Positions 17,474 to 26,684 of a stretch of 64,000 nt of DNA are shown here, in pieces. This DNA comes from CAIYRG01 sp965247505 (GTDB lineage: Bacteria > Pseudomonadota > Alphaproteobacteria > Micropepsales > Micropepsaceae): assembly GCA_965247505.1 (NCBI GenBank), contig OZ252020.1:1302001-1366000 (forward strand), given 5' to 3'. Every line of letters starts with the position of its first letter. Position 1 is the stretch's first letter. Both the position numbers and the translations under genes were made by a program. The notes below the pieces were generated by a model. The model worked only from the letters and a program-made list of their open reading frames with translations. It had not been told where the DNA came from and made no database searches.

Positions 17474-18460
17474 ATGACAAAACTGACGCGCCGCAATTTC
17501 GTCGCGCTCACCGGGGCAACGGGGTTTACGCTGATTGCGCCGGGTTGCTCGCAGGATATGGCCGACGCGGTTTATCCGCAGCGCGATATCACCTTCATCA
17601 TCCCGAACGGTCCCGGCGGAAACTTCGATGCCTTTGTGCGCATCGTTGCGCCCGCGATGCAAAAATATTTGCCAAACCCGGTAAATATCATTCCGCTCAA
17701 TGTTCCCGCCGGCGGCGGCGGCAAAGGCCTCGCGGATCTCTACCGTTCGCGTCCAGACGGCTACACCATCGGCGCTATCAATGTACCGGGCGCCTTCACG
17801 CTGCAAGAGCAGATGGGAAGTAACTCTTTCAACCTCGATGAGATGACTTGGCTTGCCACACTCGCCGGCGGGGAGACCTATGCAATCGTCGTGGCGGCGG
17901 ATTCTCCAATACAGGGCATTGATGATTTGCGTGCACTCTCAGCTCAGCGCCCGATCAAATTTGCCTCGACCGGCCCGGAAGGGTCGTCATACGCGGCAAT
18001 TAAAATTGCCTCGGAGATTATCGGAATCGAAAGTCAGATCATTAGCGGCTATCGCGGCTCAAGCGATTACATCGTCGCGACCATCCGCGGTGATAGCGAT
18101 TGTGCGGTAGCGACGCTATCGACGCTAAGGAGCTTTTTAGAAGCGGATACGGTGCGCCTTGCCGTCTCCTTTGAGCCGGAGAGTTCGGTTCCTGGAGTCG
18201 CTGACGCAACCTCCATCGGATTGCCCGAACTCAGCCAAATTCGCGTGGAGCGCATGGTCGCTGCACCGCCTGGATTGCCGGACGACATCAAGCAAGTGCT
18301 GAACGCTGCGCTTGATCAGGCCGTTCGCGATCCCGATGTTGTCGCCTGGGCAAATGAAGTGGGGCATAACTGGGTTCCGCAAGCACGCGGCAATGGCGAT
18401 GCGGTTATGCAGGCACAAGCGGCATTCTTCGAAAGATGGAAAAGCGTGATCCTTAGCTGA
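17474..18460 (+). CDS. TctC/Bug-family periplasmic receptor 2 (lipoprotein-like)
   Basis: 328 residues. Signal MTKLTRRNFVALTGATGFTL has a twin arginine, and IAPGCSQ looks like a lipobox, so a Tat-exported lipoprotein is likely. The core matches receptor 1: ITFIIPNGPGGNFDAFVR, NVPAGGGGKGLADL, RPDGYTIG, FASTGPEGSSYAAIK, GYRGSSDYIVATIRGD. The two are clear paralogues, with the 217-bp gap between holding no gene. AAGGACGG precedes the ATG. Ligand unknown; many TTT receptors bind di/tricarboxylates or aromatic acids such as terephthalate. Confidence 0.9.
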   Translation: MTKLTRRNFVALTGATGFTLIAPGCSQDMADAVYPQRDITFIIPNGPGGNFDAFVRIVAPAMQKYLPNPVNIIPLNVPAGGGGKGLADLYRSRPDGYTIGAINVPGAFTLQEQMGSNSFNLDEMTWLATLAGGETYAIVVAADSPIQGIDDLRALSAQRPIKFASTGPEGSSYAAIKIASEIIGIESQIISGYRGSSDYIVATIRGDSDCAVATLSTLRSFLEADTVRLAVSFEPESSVPGVADATSIGLPELSQIRVERMVAAPPGLPDDIKQVLNAALDQAVRDPDVVAWANEVGHNWVPQARGNGDAVMQAQAAFFERWKSVILS

Positions 18461-18503
18461 CGCTTGTTTGTACGGTTCCCTTCCCTAACTAGGCACCCCC
18501 ACG

Positions 18504-20024
18504 ATGCTCGACATTTGGCTTAGAGGATTTCTTGGACTGCTTGAGCCTACGGCACTGAGCTTTCTTATCATTGGCATGTTTGTGGGCCTTGCCTTTGGGG
18601 CCATCCCCGGGCTTGGTGGAACCACCGCGCTCGCGCTCCTCATTCCGATGACTTATGGGATGGAGCCCTTTGCCGCGCTGGCGCTGGCGGGCGGCGTGAT
18701 GGGCGCTGTTCCGATGGGTGGCTCGATCACGGCGATTCTATTGAACACGCCTGGCACCGCACCGAACGCCGCGGCCTGCCTTGACGGCTATCCGCTCGCC
18801 CAGCAGGGAAAAGGCGGATTGGCGATCGGTGCTTCGGCAAGTGCCAACGCGCTTGGCGGCATTATCGGCACCATCTCGGTGCTTTTGGTGATTCCAATTG
18901 CGCGTGAAATCGTTCTTATCTTCGGACCGCCCGAGTTTTTCTTGCTGGCGGTGCTCGGTCTTGTTGTCGTCTCCACGACTTCGCGCGGCAAGATGCTGCG
19001 CTCGCTTCTGGCAGGCGCGTTTGGGCTGATGCTTGCCTTTGTCGGCTATTCAAATGTCAGCGGGGTCGAGCGATTTACCTTCGGCAACACTTATCTTTGG
19101 GACGGTATTCATCTTGTTCCCGCGCTGATCGGGCTTTTTGCCATTGCCGAGATGATACATCTTTCGGTGAAGGGCGGCTCGGTTTCCAATGATTCGAAGA
19201 ACGTGAAGATCATCGGCATGCGGCAAGGCATGATGGAAACCTTCAACCATATGGGAACGGTCGTACGCGGCTCGCTTATCGGAACCGTCGTTGGTGCGGT
19301 TCCTGGCGTGGGCGGCACGGTCGCCTCTTTCATGTCCTATTCCATGACAATGCAGGCCTCGAAGGACCCCGATTCCTTCGGTAAGGGCAATATTCAGGGC
19401 GTGATCGCGCCGGAAGCAGCGATCAACGCCAAAGACGGCTCCATGCTCATCCCAACGCTCGCCTTCGGCATTCCGGGAAGCGCTGAAATGGCGGTGTTTT
19501 TGGGATTGCTGGTTCTTCATGGCATGCAGCCTGGCCCTTTGATGCTGATCGACCATCAGGTCGAAATATACGGGCTTATCTGGGCGCTCGCCGCCTCTTG
19601 CGTGATGGCTGCTTTTGTTGGGCTCTTACTCGTGCGCCCCTTGGCGATGATTACTTTGCTCGATGTGAAGATTCTCGTTCCCATCGTGGTGAGCGTCGCG
19701 ATGATTGGCTCCTATGCCGTCGATCTTGCGATCGAGAACGTTATTCTGACCGCAATCATGGGCGGCGTTGGTTACATGATGATCCGCTATGATTATTCGC
19801 GGCTGGTTTTGGTCGTGGCGCTTGTCTTGGGGCCGACGGCGGAACGTAGTTATTTCCAATCCATGCTGATCAGCGACGGAAGCTGGTCGATATTTTTTGA
19901 GCGCATACCCTCTCTCATACTCTCAGTCATTACGATTTTGCTTATCGCCTATCCGATTGTGAGCGCGTTGCTGGCTCGCGGAAAAAAGCAAGAGAGCGCC
20001 GGCGCTTCGGGGGGCGGGCAATGA
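18504..20024 (+). CDS. tctA: TctA-family large membrane subunit of TTT transporter
   Basis: 506 residues with about 11-12 membrane segments. The hallmark AFGAIPGLGGTTALALLIPMTYGMEP, ILLNTPGTAPNAAACLDGYPLAQQGKG and LIPTLAFGIPGSAEMAVFLGLLVLHGMQPGP are all present. Forms the transport channel of the TTT system in the inner membrane. Ends overlapping tctB by 4 bp. Order here is receptor-receptor-TctA-TctB. Confidence 0.93.
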   Translation: MLDIWLRGFLGLLEPTALSFLIIGMFVGLAFGAIPGLGGTTALALLIPMTYGMEPFAALALAGGVMGAVPMGGSITAILLNTPGTAPNAAACLDGYPLAQQGKGGLAIGASASANALGGIIGTISVLLVIPIAREIVLIFGPPEFFLLAVLGLVVVSTTSRGKMLRSLLAGAFGLMLAFVGYSNVSGVERFTFGNTYLWDGIHLVPALIGLFAIAEMIHLSVKGGSVSNDSKNVKIIGMRQGMMETFNHMGTVVRGSLIGTVVGAVPGVGGTVASFMSYSMTMQASKDPDSFGKGNIQGVIAPEAAINAKDGSMLIPTLAFGIPGSAEMAVFLGLLVLHGMQPGPLMLIDHQVEIYGLIWALAASCVMAAFVGLLLVRPLAMITLLDVKILVPIVVSVAMIGSYAVDLAIENVILTAIMGGVGYMMIRYDYSRLVLVVALVLGPTAERSYFQSMLISDGSWSIFFERIPSLILSVITILLIAYPIVSALLARGKKQESAGASGGGQ

Positions 20025-20509
20025 AAAATTATTTCGGCTCGCCGTTGATCGAATATTTGCCCGCTTTGGGCTTTCTTGCCTTCACCATAATCTATCTCGG
20101 CTTGGCCTATAGCTATGAGGTCGACGCCCGCGCATTTCCCTTAATTGTCGCCTGGGTGATGCTTGTTTTGACTCTGCTCGATCTTGTTTCGCGTTCCAAA
20201 ACGGCTGCGGGCGCGCTCATTCTGCGCTTGTTAAATCCGGCAGGCCAAGAAGAGGGTCCTGCGCGCGGTGTCAAAGTGCCTCCCGCAAAGCAGATCATTG
20301 CCATCCTTTGGATTTTTGGTTTTGCAGCGCTGCTGTTTGTGATCGGCATTCTCTATGCGATGCCGATCTACGCCTTCGTATCGATGCGCTTTCGCTCAAA
20401 ACTTTCTTTTGTGCTTTCAGCCTCTGTAGCGGCGCTGATCACGCTGGCAATCTATCTTCTTTTCGGCGTGGCACTCCGGATCAATTTTTACCAAGGCATC
20501 TTTTTTTAA
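20021..20509 (+). CDS. tctB: TctB-family small membrane subunit of TTT transporter
   Basis: 162 residues, four hydrophobic segments (YLPALGFLAFTIIYLGLAY; AFPLIVAWVMLVLTLLDL; ILWIFGFAALLFVIGILYA; SASVAALITLAIYLLFGVAL), ending in the membrane as usual for TctB. ATG overlaps the tctA stop (ATGA), so translation is coupled. Followed by a palindromic repeat that may end the transcript. Confidence 0.88.
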   Translation: MKNYFGSPLIEYLPALGFLAFTIIYLGLAYSYEVDARAFPLIVAWVMLVLTLLDLVSRSKTAAGALILRLLNPAGQEEGPARGVKVPPAKQIIAILWIFGFAALLFVIGILYAMPIYAFVSMRFRSKLSFVLSASVAALITLAIYLLFGVALRINFYQGIFF

Positions 20510-20523
20510 ATTTTGACGCAAAT

Positions 20524-20681
20524 TGTCATCCCGGGCGAGCGCTTCAGCGAGACCTGGGACCTACAGCGCGTCCGGTCTCGTTGTCGATGAGTTCGCAATA
20601 ACTACAGTACCTTTTCGATACCGAATAAACGTCCCGGTAGGTCCCGGATCGCTTCGCTATCGCTACGCGTCCGGGATGACA
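20524..20681. repeat. GTCATCCCGG-type palindromic intergenic repeat
   Basis: TGTCATCCCGGG at the left and CCGGGATGACA at the right, with internal inverted GACCTGGGACCTA/TAGGTCCCGGATC-like segments. Lies between tctB and the first bicupin gene. Confidence 0.85.
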
Positions 20682-20762
20682 GGGTGGAGCGTGAGTGCTG
20701 AGGAGTTGTTTTTGTATCCGGGAGACCGCAATCTGCAATCACTCCGACGAGAAGGCCAGTAA

Positions 20763-21980
20763 ATGCACGATTTTGTAGCCCGCCCGCATTGGCACGAGCC
20801 CACCGGCGATACCCGCGCAGGATTGGGAAAATTCGAACGCCCCAAAACGCCCTATGACCTCTTTATGGAATCGGAAGAGATTCCGATCTTTCGTGGCTTC
20901 GGGATCAAGCGCGTGCAGGATTTGCCGCGTAAGCCGTGGAAACGTTTGGGCGGGACGGGCACCTATATTCAGCTCACCGGCACGGAAGGAAAATGGGGCT
21001 GTTATCTTGTCGAGGTCCCGTCGGCGGGCCAGCTAAACCCTGAGCGCCATCTTTTCGAAAAGATTCATTTTGTTGTCGAAGGGCGTGGTTCGACCGAAGT
21101 CTGGTTAGAGGGCGATTCAAAGAAACATATTTTTGAATGGCAGCCGGGCTCGCTCTTTTCTATCCCGGCCAATTGCTGGCATCGGATCGTCAATGCGCGC
21201 AATGCGCCTGCGCTTCTCTTGGGCGGCACAACCGCGCCCAATTTAATGAATCTCCTGAACAATGTCGGCGCGGTCTTCAACAATGAATATCGCTTCACAG
21301 ATCGCTTTTCGAGCGCCGATGATTTTTACAAATATAAGGACGATGTCGAGCCTGATCCGGTGCGCGGGCTTGCGATGCGGAAGACCAATTTTATCCCCGA
21401 CATTGTGGGTTGCGATTTGCCGCTCGATAATCGCCGCTCGCCCGGCAATCGCCGCATCGAGCCCTCAATGACCGGTAATAATTTCTATCTCTGGATCGGC
21501 GAGCATTTGACTGGGCGCTATTCCAAGGCCCATGCGCATTCTTCTTGCGTTGCGCTTCTCTGTATCAAGGGCAAGGGCTACACTTACACGTGGCCGGAAA
21601 AATACGGGCCGCAGCCTTGGGAAAATGGCCATGGCGACAAGGTGGTGCGTCAGGATTACGAGCCCGTCGGCATGGTCTCTGCCGCCCCGGGCGGGGCCAA
21701 TTGGTTTCATCAGCATTTCGGCACAGCGCCCGGCGGTCTACGGCTCACCGCCTGGTATGGACCCAATCATCCCGCGCGCGATCCGGGGCCCGCGGGAGAA
21801 AAGCTAATCGATTTTGGCGCCATCGATATCGATGAGGGCGGCACCGCCATTCCCTATTCCATGGAAGATCCGTTCGTTCGTAAAGAATATGAAGCGACTT
21901 TGATCAGCGAAGGCGCGGAGTCGCGAATGGATGCCGAATGGTACAAACCCGGCGTGAAAACGGGTAAGGGCGCGAAGTAG
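20763..21980 (+). CDS. Bicupin protein, paralogue 1
   Basis: 405 residues with two cupin domains. Domain 1 (about 80-160): NPERHLFEKIHFVVEGRG and WQPGSLFSIPANCWHRIVN; only part of the usual metal-binding set is visible. Domain 2 (about 240-340): GRYSKAHAHSSCVALLCIKG supplies HxH, and NWFHQHFG the later His. Architecture resembles gentisate-1,2-dioxygenase-like bicupins, but specific identity is not claimed. A paralogue with the same length and motif order is at 23856-25082. Lies 80 bp after a palindromic repeat downstream of the TTT transporter. Probably a metal-dependent dioxygenase or hydrolase in aromatic catabolism, by context only. Confidence 0.8.
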   Translation: MHDFVARPHWHEPTGDTRAGLGKFERPKTPYDLFMESEEIPIFRGFGIKRVQDLPRKPWKRLGGTGTYIQLTGTEGKWGCYLVEVPSAGQLNPERHLFEKIHFVVEGRGSTEVWLEGDSKKHIFEWQPGSLFSIPANCWHRIVNARNAPALLLGGTTAPNLMNLLNNVGAVFNNEYRFTDRFSSADDFYKYKDDVEPDPVRGLAMRKTNFIPDIVGCDLPLDNRRSPGNRRIEPSMTGNNFYLWIGEHLTGRYSKAHAHSSCVALLCIKGKGYTYTWPEKYGPQPWENGHGDKVVRQDYEPVGMVSAAPGGANWFHQHFGTAPGGLRLTAWYGPNHPARDPGPAGEKLIDFGAIDIDEGGTAIPYSMEDPFVRKEYEATLISEGAESRMDAEWYKPGVKTGKGAK

Positions 21981-22012
21981 GTGTGTTGTTTTCATTTCTT
22001 CGAGCGTAAACG

Positions 22013-22639
22013 ATGAGTCAAGACGATTGGTTTCGAAACAAGACGTGGAACGCCGAAATCGAGAAAGCGTTTTTCGAATAGCTGGCGCGTGCTAGGAATA
22101 AAGCTCAGTACCTTCGTATTCAGGCATGTACACTCGCGCCAGCTCACCCAAATGTTGCGCTGGGTCTTTTAGACCAATATTTTACGCTGGGAGACCACTT
22201 CGATTGGGCGCAGGCATATGTGGATCGTGCGACCGCATACGAGGCGATGGGCGAATTCGAAGTGGCATTAGCCGCGTTTGAAGATGCCGTTCAGCGCGAG
22301 GAAGAATACCCTCAACTTCAGACGCAGGCTTGGCTCATGTTCCCGGTGCTGGTGGCCGAACGTCGTCTGTCCGGCTACTACGACCGAGCTGATGAAATGC
22401 TGACGGCTTACAAAGATCGTTTAACGTTTCCAGTAGACTTCTTTCGCTGGAACAGTGCGTCGGCCCTCATATCTTCGGAGAAAGGGCAGCATGATGTCGC
22501 TCAAGCTGCCGCCCGCGCTGCGCTGGAGGGCGCATCAAAAACGGATTCGGGATTTCGCTACCACCGGTCGATTGGTTTGGTCGGAGGCGGAGATGCCGAC
22601 CTACTTAAGCAGATAACGAAATTGGCGGCGCTTTCGTGA
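22013..22639 (+). pseudogene. TPR-like protein gene with in-frame amber stop
   Basis: Starting at ATG 22013 (MSQDDWFRNKTWNAEIEKAF), one frame stays open to 22639 apart from a single TAG at codon 23 (22079-22081). After it the frame continues LARARNKAQYLRIQACTLAP, then helical repeat-like segments (ALGLLDQYFTLGDHFDWAQAY; ALAAFEDAVQREEEYPQLQ). The N-terminal DDWFRN..W pattern flows naturally into the part after the stop, so the TAG looks like a point mutation in a formerly intact gene of about 208 codons. The region from 22220 could still be translated from an internal ATG. Function unknown. Confidence 0.75.
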
Positions 22640-22775
22640 AAAAGACCTAATTCTGCTTTACCCGTGCGAACCATAAGGCGCGCCGAGGGGGCGTATGGGG
22701 GGTAAACTCCGGAACAAAACGAGGTCTTTTAATCTTCTCCCATGGCCCCCATCTTCTCTCCGAGAGGAGAAATCC

Positions 22776-23690
22776 ATGACTATCACCGAGAGTGCTCAAG
22801 AAACCTCCGCTGCAACCGAAAACGCCTTAAAAGGCGTACTTCAAGTACGCGGTGCCCCCGAAGGGCATTGGGTCGGGGACGGCTTTCCCGTTCGCACCAT
22901 GTTCCACTACGAAGACCCGACGATCAGTCCTTTTCTCTTGCTCGATCATGCCGGACCGCATGAATTTGCTCCGTCCGATAAACGTCGCGGTGTGGGCGAG
23001 CATCCTCATCGCGGCTTCGAGACCGTGACCATCGTCTATAAAGGCGAAGTCGAGCATCGCGATTCTTCCGGCGGTGGCGGCAAAATCGGGCCGGGCGATG
23101 TGCAATGGATGACTGCGGGCGCCGGCCTTGTGCATGAAGAAATGCATTCATGGGATTTCACTAAAGCCGGCGGAACTTTCCACGCCATTCAGCTTTGGGT
23201 GAATTTGCCTGCCGAATTGAAAATGACGCCGCCGAAGTATCAAACACTGGTGGCGAACGATATTCCGGAAATCGCCCTGTCTGATGAGGCCGGCACTTTG
23301 CGTGTCATCGCGGGCGCGCAAAGCGAAGCGCGAGGCCCCGCAAGCACGTTCACGCCGGTCGAGCTATTCGATGCTGAATTAAAGAACGGCAAAAGCGCAC
23401 TGATTGAAATTCCCGAGGGCCATATGGGAGCGATCATGGTGATGAGCGGCAAGGTTGTCGTCAATGGATCGCTCGCTCGCGAATCGGAATTTATTACCCT
23501 GGACGAAAAAGGTGTCGCGTTGCGCATCGATGCGCATGAGGATGCCAAGCTTCTCATTCTTGGCGGCGAGCCGCTGGGCGAGCCGGTGGCCGGATATGGG
23601 CCCTTTGTGATGAACACGCGTGAAGAGCTTCAGCAAGCGGTTACGGATTTCAACGCGGGAAAAATGGGCCGGCTGCCACCAGCGGGGTAA
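22776..23690 (+). CDS. Pirin-family protein
   Basis: 304 residues. The N-terminal cupin holds the pirin signature: FLLLDHAGPHEF, GEHPHRGFETVTIVYKGEVEHRDS (HxH metal site), GDVQWMTAGAGLVHEE (His and Glu ligands); a second cupin-like domain follows with GHMGAIMVMSGKV. Bacterial pirins bind Fe or Ni and some act as quercetinases. Start at 22776 is set by GAGGAGA just upstream; earlier starts run through non-coding repeat-like DNA. Sits between the broken TPR gene and a palindromic repeat. Confidence 0.88.
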   Translation: MTITESAQETSAATENALKGVLQVRGAPEGHWVGDGFPVRTMFHYEDPTISPFLLLDHAGPHEFAPSDKRRGVGEHPHRGFETVTIVYKGEVEHRDSSGGGGKIGPGDVQWMTAGAGLVHEEMHSWDFTKAGGTFHAIQLWVNLPAELKMTPPKYQTLVANDIPEIALSDEAGTLRVIAGAQSEARGPASTFTPVELFDAELKNGKSALIEIPEGHMGAIMVMSGKVVVNGSLARESEFITLDEKGVALRIDAHEDAKLLILGGEPLGEPVAGYGPFVMNTREELQQAVTDFNAGKMGRLPPAG

Positions 23691-23697
23691 ATACACT

Positions 23698-23845
23698 TGT
23701 CATCCCGGAAGCCCGCAAGGGCTATCCGGGACCCACTCTGTAGGCGTGCGCGATCGCCGAAAGACATTCCCGTAAACCGCATTTCACTTTGTCGAATGGA
23801 AATAAATCGCTGTGGGTCCCGGCTCGCTTCGCGTCCGGGATGACA
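23698..23845. repeat. GTCATCCCGG-type palindromic intergenic repeat
   Basis: TGTCATCCCGGAAGCCC on the left, GGGTCCCGG..CCGGGATGACA on the right. Lies between the convergent pirin and second bicupin genes, where it may serve as a bidirectional transcription end. Confidence 0.85.
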
Positions 23846-23855
23846 GGTTTAAGCG

Positions 23856-25082
23856 CTACATTGCCTGGCCGATATCGCCGCCGCCGCCCTCAACATAAAA
23901 TTCTTCTTTCATATTGCTGGCGGTGCCCTCAAGCTTCAGCGTTTCTTCGAATTCCTTGCGTATGTAAGGGTCTTCCATGTGATAGGGGATGGCCGAGCCA
24001 CCCTTATCGACGTCGATGGCGCCGTAATCCATCAGCTTTTCGCCCGGCACGCCTGGTTTGCGCGCGCGCTGATTATTGGGACCGAACCAGGCCGAAACCC
24101 TTAACCCGCCCTTGCTCACGCCGAAATGCTGATGAAACCAATCGCCGGCCATGGGCGCCGCTGAGACAAGGCCAACCGGCTCATAATATTGGCGCATGAC
24201 TTCGTCGGCTTTGCCGTTCTCCCATGGGCGTAAGCCAAGCCTCTCCGGCCAAGTATAAGTGTACCCCTTGCCCTTCAAACATGTGATGACGGCGGCCGAA
24301 GCGTGCTTATGCGCCTTGGAGTAGCGCCCGGTCATGTGATGGCCAAGCCAGATGTAAAATCTGTTATTCGTCATTGCCGGCTCGATGCGCCGAAAACCGG
24401 GCGAGCGTCGGTTGTCGAGCGGCAATTCGCAATCCACCACATCGGGAAACACATTCGAACGCCGCATCGCTAACCCGCGAATGGGATCGGGTTCGATGTC
24501 GTCTTTGTAATTAAAATAATCTTCATTGCCGGAAAAACGGTCGGTGAAATTATACGGGCAGTTGAAAATGAAATCTCTGTTGTCGAGGAGGTTCATCACA
24601 TTCGGCGCCGAGGTGCCGCACAAAAGAAGCGCAGGCGCGTTGGTTGCGTTGACGATGCGATGATGGGCATTCAGCGGAATCGAAAACATCGAGCCGGCCT
24701 GCCACTCGAAAACATGCGGTTTGCTCTGTCCGTCCTGCCACACCTCCGTCGAGCCGCGACCTTCGACGGCCAAAACCACTTTCTCGTAGACATGGCGCTC
24801 AGGGTTGAGCGCGCCGGCGGCGGGAACCTCGATAATATATTGCCCCCAAAGCCCCTCGGTTCCGAAAAGCTGGATATAGCTTCCGCGTCCCCCGAGGCGC
24901 TTCCACGGCACCATCGGAAGGTCCTGAACCCGGCGCACCCCGATATTGCGGTAGACCGGCACGCCTTCGTCTTCCATGAACTTGTCATAGGGCATGGAGG
25001 GGCGCGGAAACTTCCCGAAGCCCGCATTTTCGCCGGATTGCGGCTCGTGCCAGTGGGGCACCATATCGGCGGAACCGTGCAT
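23856..25082 (-). CDS. Bicupin protein, paralogue 2
   Basis: 408 residues, same architecture as 20763-21980: VPHWHEP..NAGFGKFPRP start, VPWKRLGGRGSYIQLFGTEG, domain 1 NPERHVYEKVVLAVEGRGST with WQAGSMFSIPLNAHHRIVN, a linker with PLDNRRSPGFRRIEPAMT, and domain 2 GRYSKAHKHASAAVITCLKG (HxH) with DWFHQHFGVSKGG. Both copies keep the same putative metal residues. AAGGAG precedes the ATG. The two paralogues sit on opposite strands with the pirin between, so they are probably not co-transcribed and could act on related substrates. Confidence 0.8.
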   Translation of the reverse strand: MHGSADMVPHWHEPQSGENAGFGKFPRPSMPYDKFMEDEGVPVYRNIGVRRVQDLPMVPWKRLGGRGSYIQLFGTEGLWGQYIIEVPAAGALNPERHVYEKVVLAVEGRGSTEVWQDGQSKPHVFEWQAGSMFSIPLNAHHRIVNATNAPALLLCGTSAPNVMNLLDNRDFIFNCPYNFTDRFSGNEDYFNYKDDIEPDPIRGLAMRRSNVFPDVVDCELPLDNRRSPGFRRIEPAMTNNRFYIWLGHHMTGRYSKAHKHASAAVITCLKGKGYTYTWPERLGLRPWENGKADEVMRQYYEPVGLVSAAPMAGDWFHQHFGVSKGGLRVSAWFGPNNQRARKPGVPGEKLMDYGAIDVDKGGSAIPYHMEDPYIRKEFEETLKLEGTASNMKEEFYVEGGGGDIGQAM

Positions 25083-25179
25083 TCTAACTCCTTGATATAT
25101 TTTCTTTTTTCTCGCGCAGTCTATAGCAGAGATTTGCCGTTCGGACGCTCCAGCGCTTCAGCTAAGGGCTATGCGATAC

Positions 25180-25565
25180 TTAAGCGATACGCGCAAGAAG
25201 CTCTGGCCCGTCGCTTTTCATATGCGCCACCGGCCAAGCCCGCATCAACTCCGCCGGATAGGGCTTGATCAGATTATAGGCGGTAGCCGATTGGGTATTT
25301 GTGCTCAGCCATTCGCGCTCATGTTCGGGGAACAAAATCGCTGGCAGCGAGTCATCCAAAAGCGCGACGGATTCATTGGGACTGGTCGAGACAATGGCAA
25401 AGCAATCCGCTCCACGAGCCTTTGGATCGGGCGCCCAGATCGCGGCGATGCCCATGGGCGCGTCCTCATCGAGCGCAAAGGCCCAGGGGTGCGCCGCTTT
25501 AGCGTAGGATGGCGTCACATAAAACGCATCAAGCGGTAAAATGCAGCGCTGAGTCTCGAATAATG
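25180..25565 (-). pseudogene. SRAP (YedK/HMCES-type) gene, C-terminal remnant cut by IS1595
   Basis: About 128 codons remain, reading ALFETQRCILPLDAFY, HPWAFALDEDAPMGIAAIWAP, CFAIVSTSPNES and DDSLPAILFPEHEREWL. This is the second half of an SOS-response-associated peptidase (SRAP), which crosslinks to abasic sites in single-stranded DNA through its N-terminal Cys2. The IS1595 end at 25566 interrupts the frame. The N-terminal half, including the MCGRF catalytic start, is not found on the other side of the element (26647-26747), so DNA was lost as well. Not functional. Confidence 0.8.
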
Positions 25566-26646
25566 CTTGCCTATCCGGTTTACACCCACACCCACTAGGG
25601 CTAGAATGGGCGCAAACCGAATATAGGGGAGCGCGCCATGGATGTTCTCGACCGCGCCGATCTCCCATTCCCGCATTCGCTACCCGAGTTCCAGCGACTT
25701 TTCCCCGATAATGCGGCCTGCGCCGCCTACCTGGAGAAAGCCCGCTGGGGAGACGGCTTTGCCTGCCCGCACTGCGGCACGGCGGGAGAGCCGTTCCACT
25801 TTGAAAACCGCCCTGGCGTCCTGCGCTGCCGCAAGTGCCGCCAGAACACCGGGCTGACAGTGGGAACAGTGATGGAGCGTAGCCACACTCCGCTGAACGT
25901 CTGGTTCTGGGCCGCTTATCTGGTCGCCAGTCAGACGCCCGGCATGTCCGCCGTGCAGTTTCAGCGGCAACTTGGTCTTTCGCGCTACGAGACGGCCTTT
26001 CAAATTCTCCACAAGCTCCGCTCGGGCATGGTGCGGCCCAACCAAGACAGGATCGGTGGACAGCCCAAGAACCATGTTGAGGTGGACGAAACCTGGGTTG
26101 GCGGGCGAACGCGTGGGGAAGGCCGTGGTGTTCACCACAAGGTTCCCGTCTCCTGTGCCATCGAGGTGCGTCATCGAAAGCCGGGCACCAAGCTCGACAA
26201 CCGGAAAGACGGACGCTATGCCGGACGCGTTCGGCTCGCCGTCGTGCTCGACCGTAGCGCCGAGTCGCTCTGTGGGTTCGTCGAGAGCACCGTCGCGCCG
26301 GGATCGCTGATCGTTACTGACGATTGGAGCGGCTATGCTGGCCTCGGTAAGCGCGGCTATGAGCACTTCGCTGTTGCCGAGCAATACCTGCCGATCATCC
26401 ATCTGGTTTTCGCCAACCTGAAGACGTGGCTGATCGGGATCCACCACGGCGTTAGCCACCAGCACCTACAAGCCTACCTCAACGAGTTCACCTTCCGCTT
26501 CAACAGGCGGTTCTACCCGTTCAACGCCTTCCGCTCATTGCTCGGCATCGCGGGCGACACCTCTGCTCCAACCTATGCCGAGCTTTACTCGGGAGAGTGG
26601 CGGCACCCTACATGTAGCGGTCATGGGCGTTAACCGGATAGGCAAG
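25566..26646 (+). mobile_element. IS1595-family insertion sequence
   Basis: Bounded by an 18-bp inverted repeat with one mismatch, CTTGCCTATCCGGTTTAC at 25566-25583 and its inverse at 26629-26646. Carries a single transposase gene whose stop lies inside the right repeat. No matching 8-bp target duplication is seen on the flanks, consistent with an adjacent deletion after insertion into the SRAP gene. Confidence 0.85.
25638..26633 (+). CDS. IS1595-family (ISXO2-like) transposase
   Basis: 331 residues. N-terminal zinc ribbon (FACPHCGTAG..LRCRKCRQNTGLTVGTV), helix-turn-helix-like MSAVQFQRQLGLSRYETAF, and a DDE-type core with HVEVDETWVGG (first Asp), LIVTDDWSGY (second Asp) and the terminal HLQAYLNEFTFRFNRR. 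Length is normal for the family. Appears intact. Confidence 0.92.
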   Translation: MDVLDRADLPFPHSLPEFQRLFPDNAACAAYLEKARWGDGFACPHCGTAGEPFHFENRPGVLRCRKCRQNTGLTVGTVMERSHTPLNVWFWAAYLVASQTPGMSAVQFQRQLGLSRYETAFQILHKLRSGMVRPNQDRIGGQPKNHVEVDETWVGGRTRGEGRGVHHKVPVSCAIEVRHRKPGTKLDNRKDGRYAGRVRLAVVLDRSAESLCGFVESTVAPGSLIVTDDWSGYAGLGKRGYEHFAVAEQYLPIIHLVFANLKTWLIGIHHGVSHQHLQAYLNEFTFRFNRRFYPFNAFRSLLGIAGDTSAPTYAELYSGEWRHPTCSGHGR

Positions 26647-26684
26647 GAACCATCCAATAGAGATTCGGGAAAGGTATCAAATTG

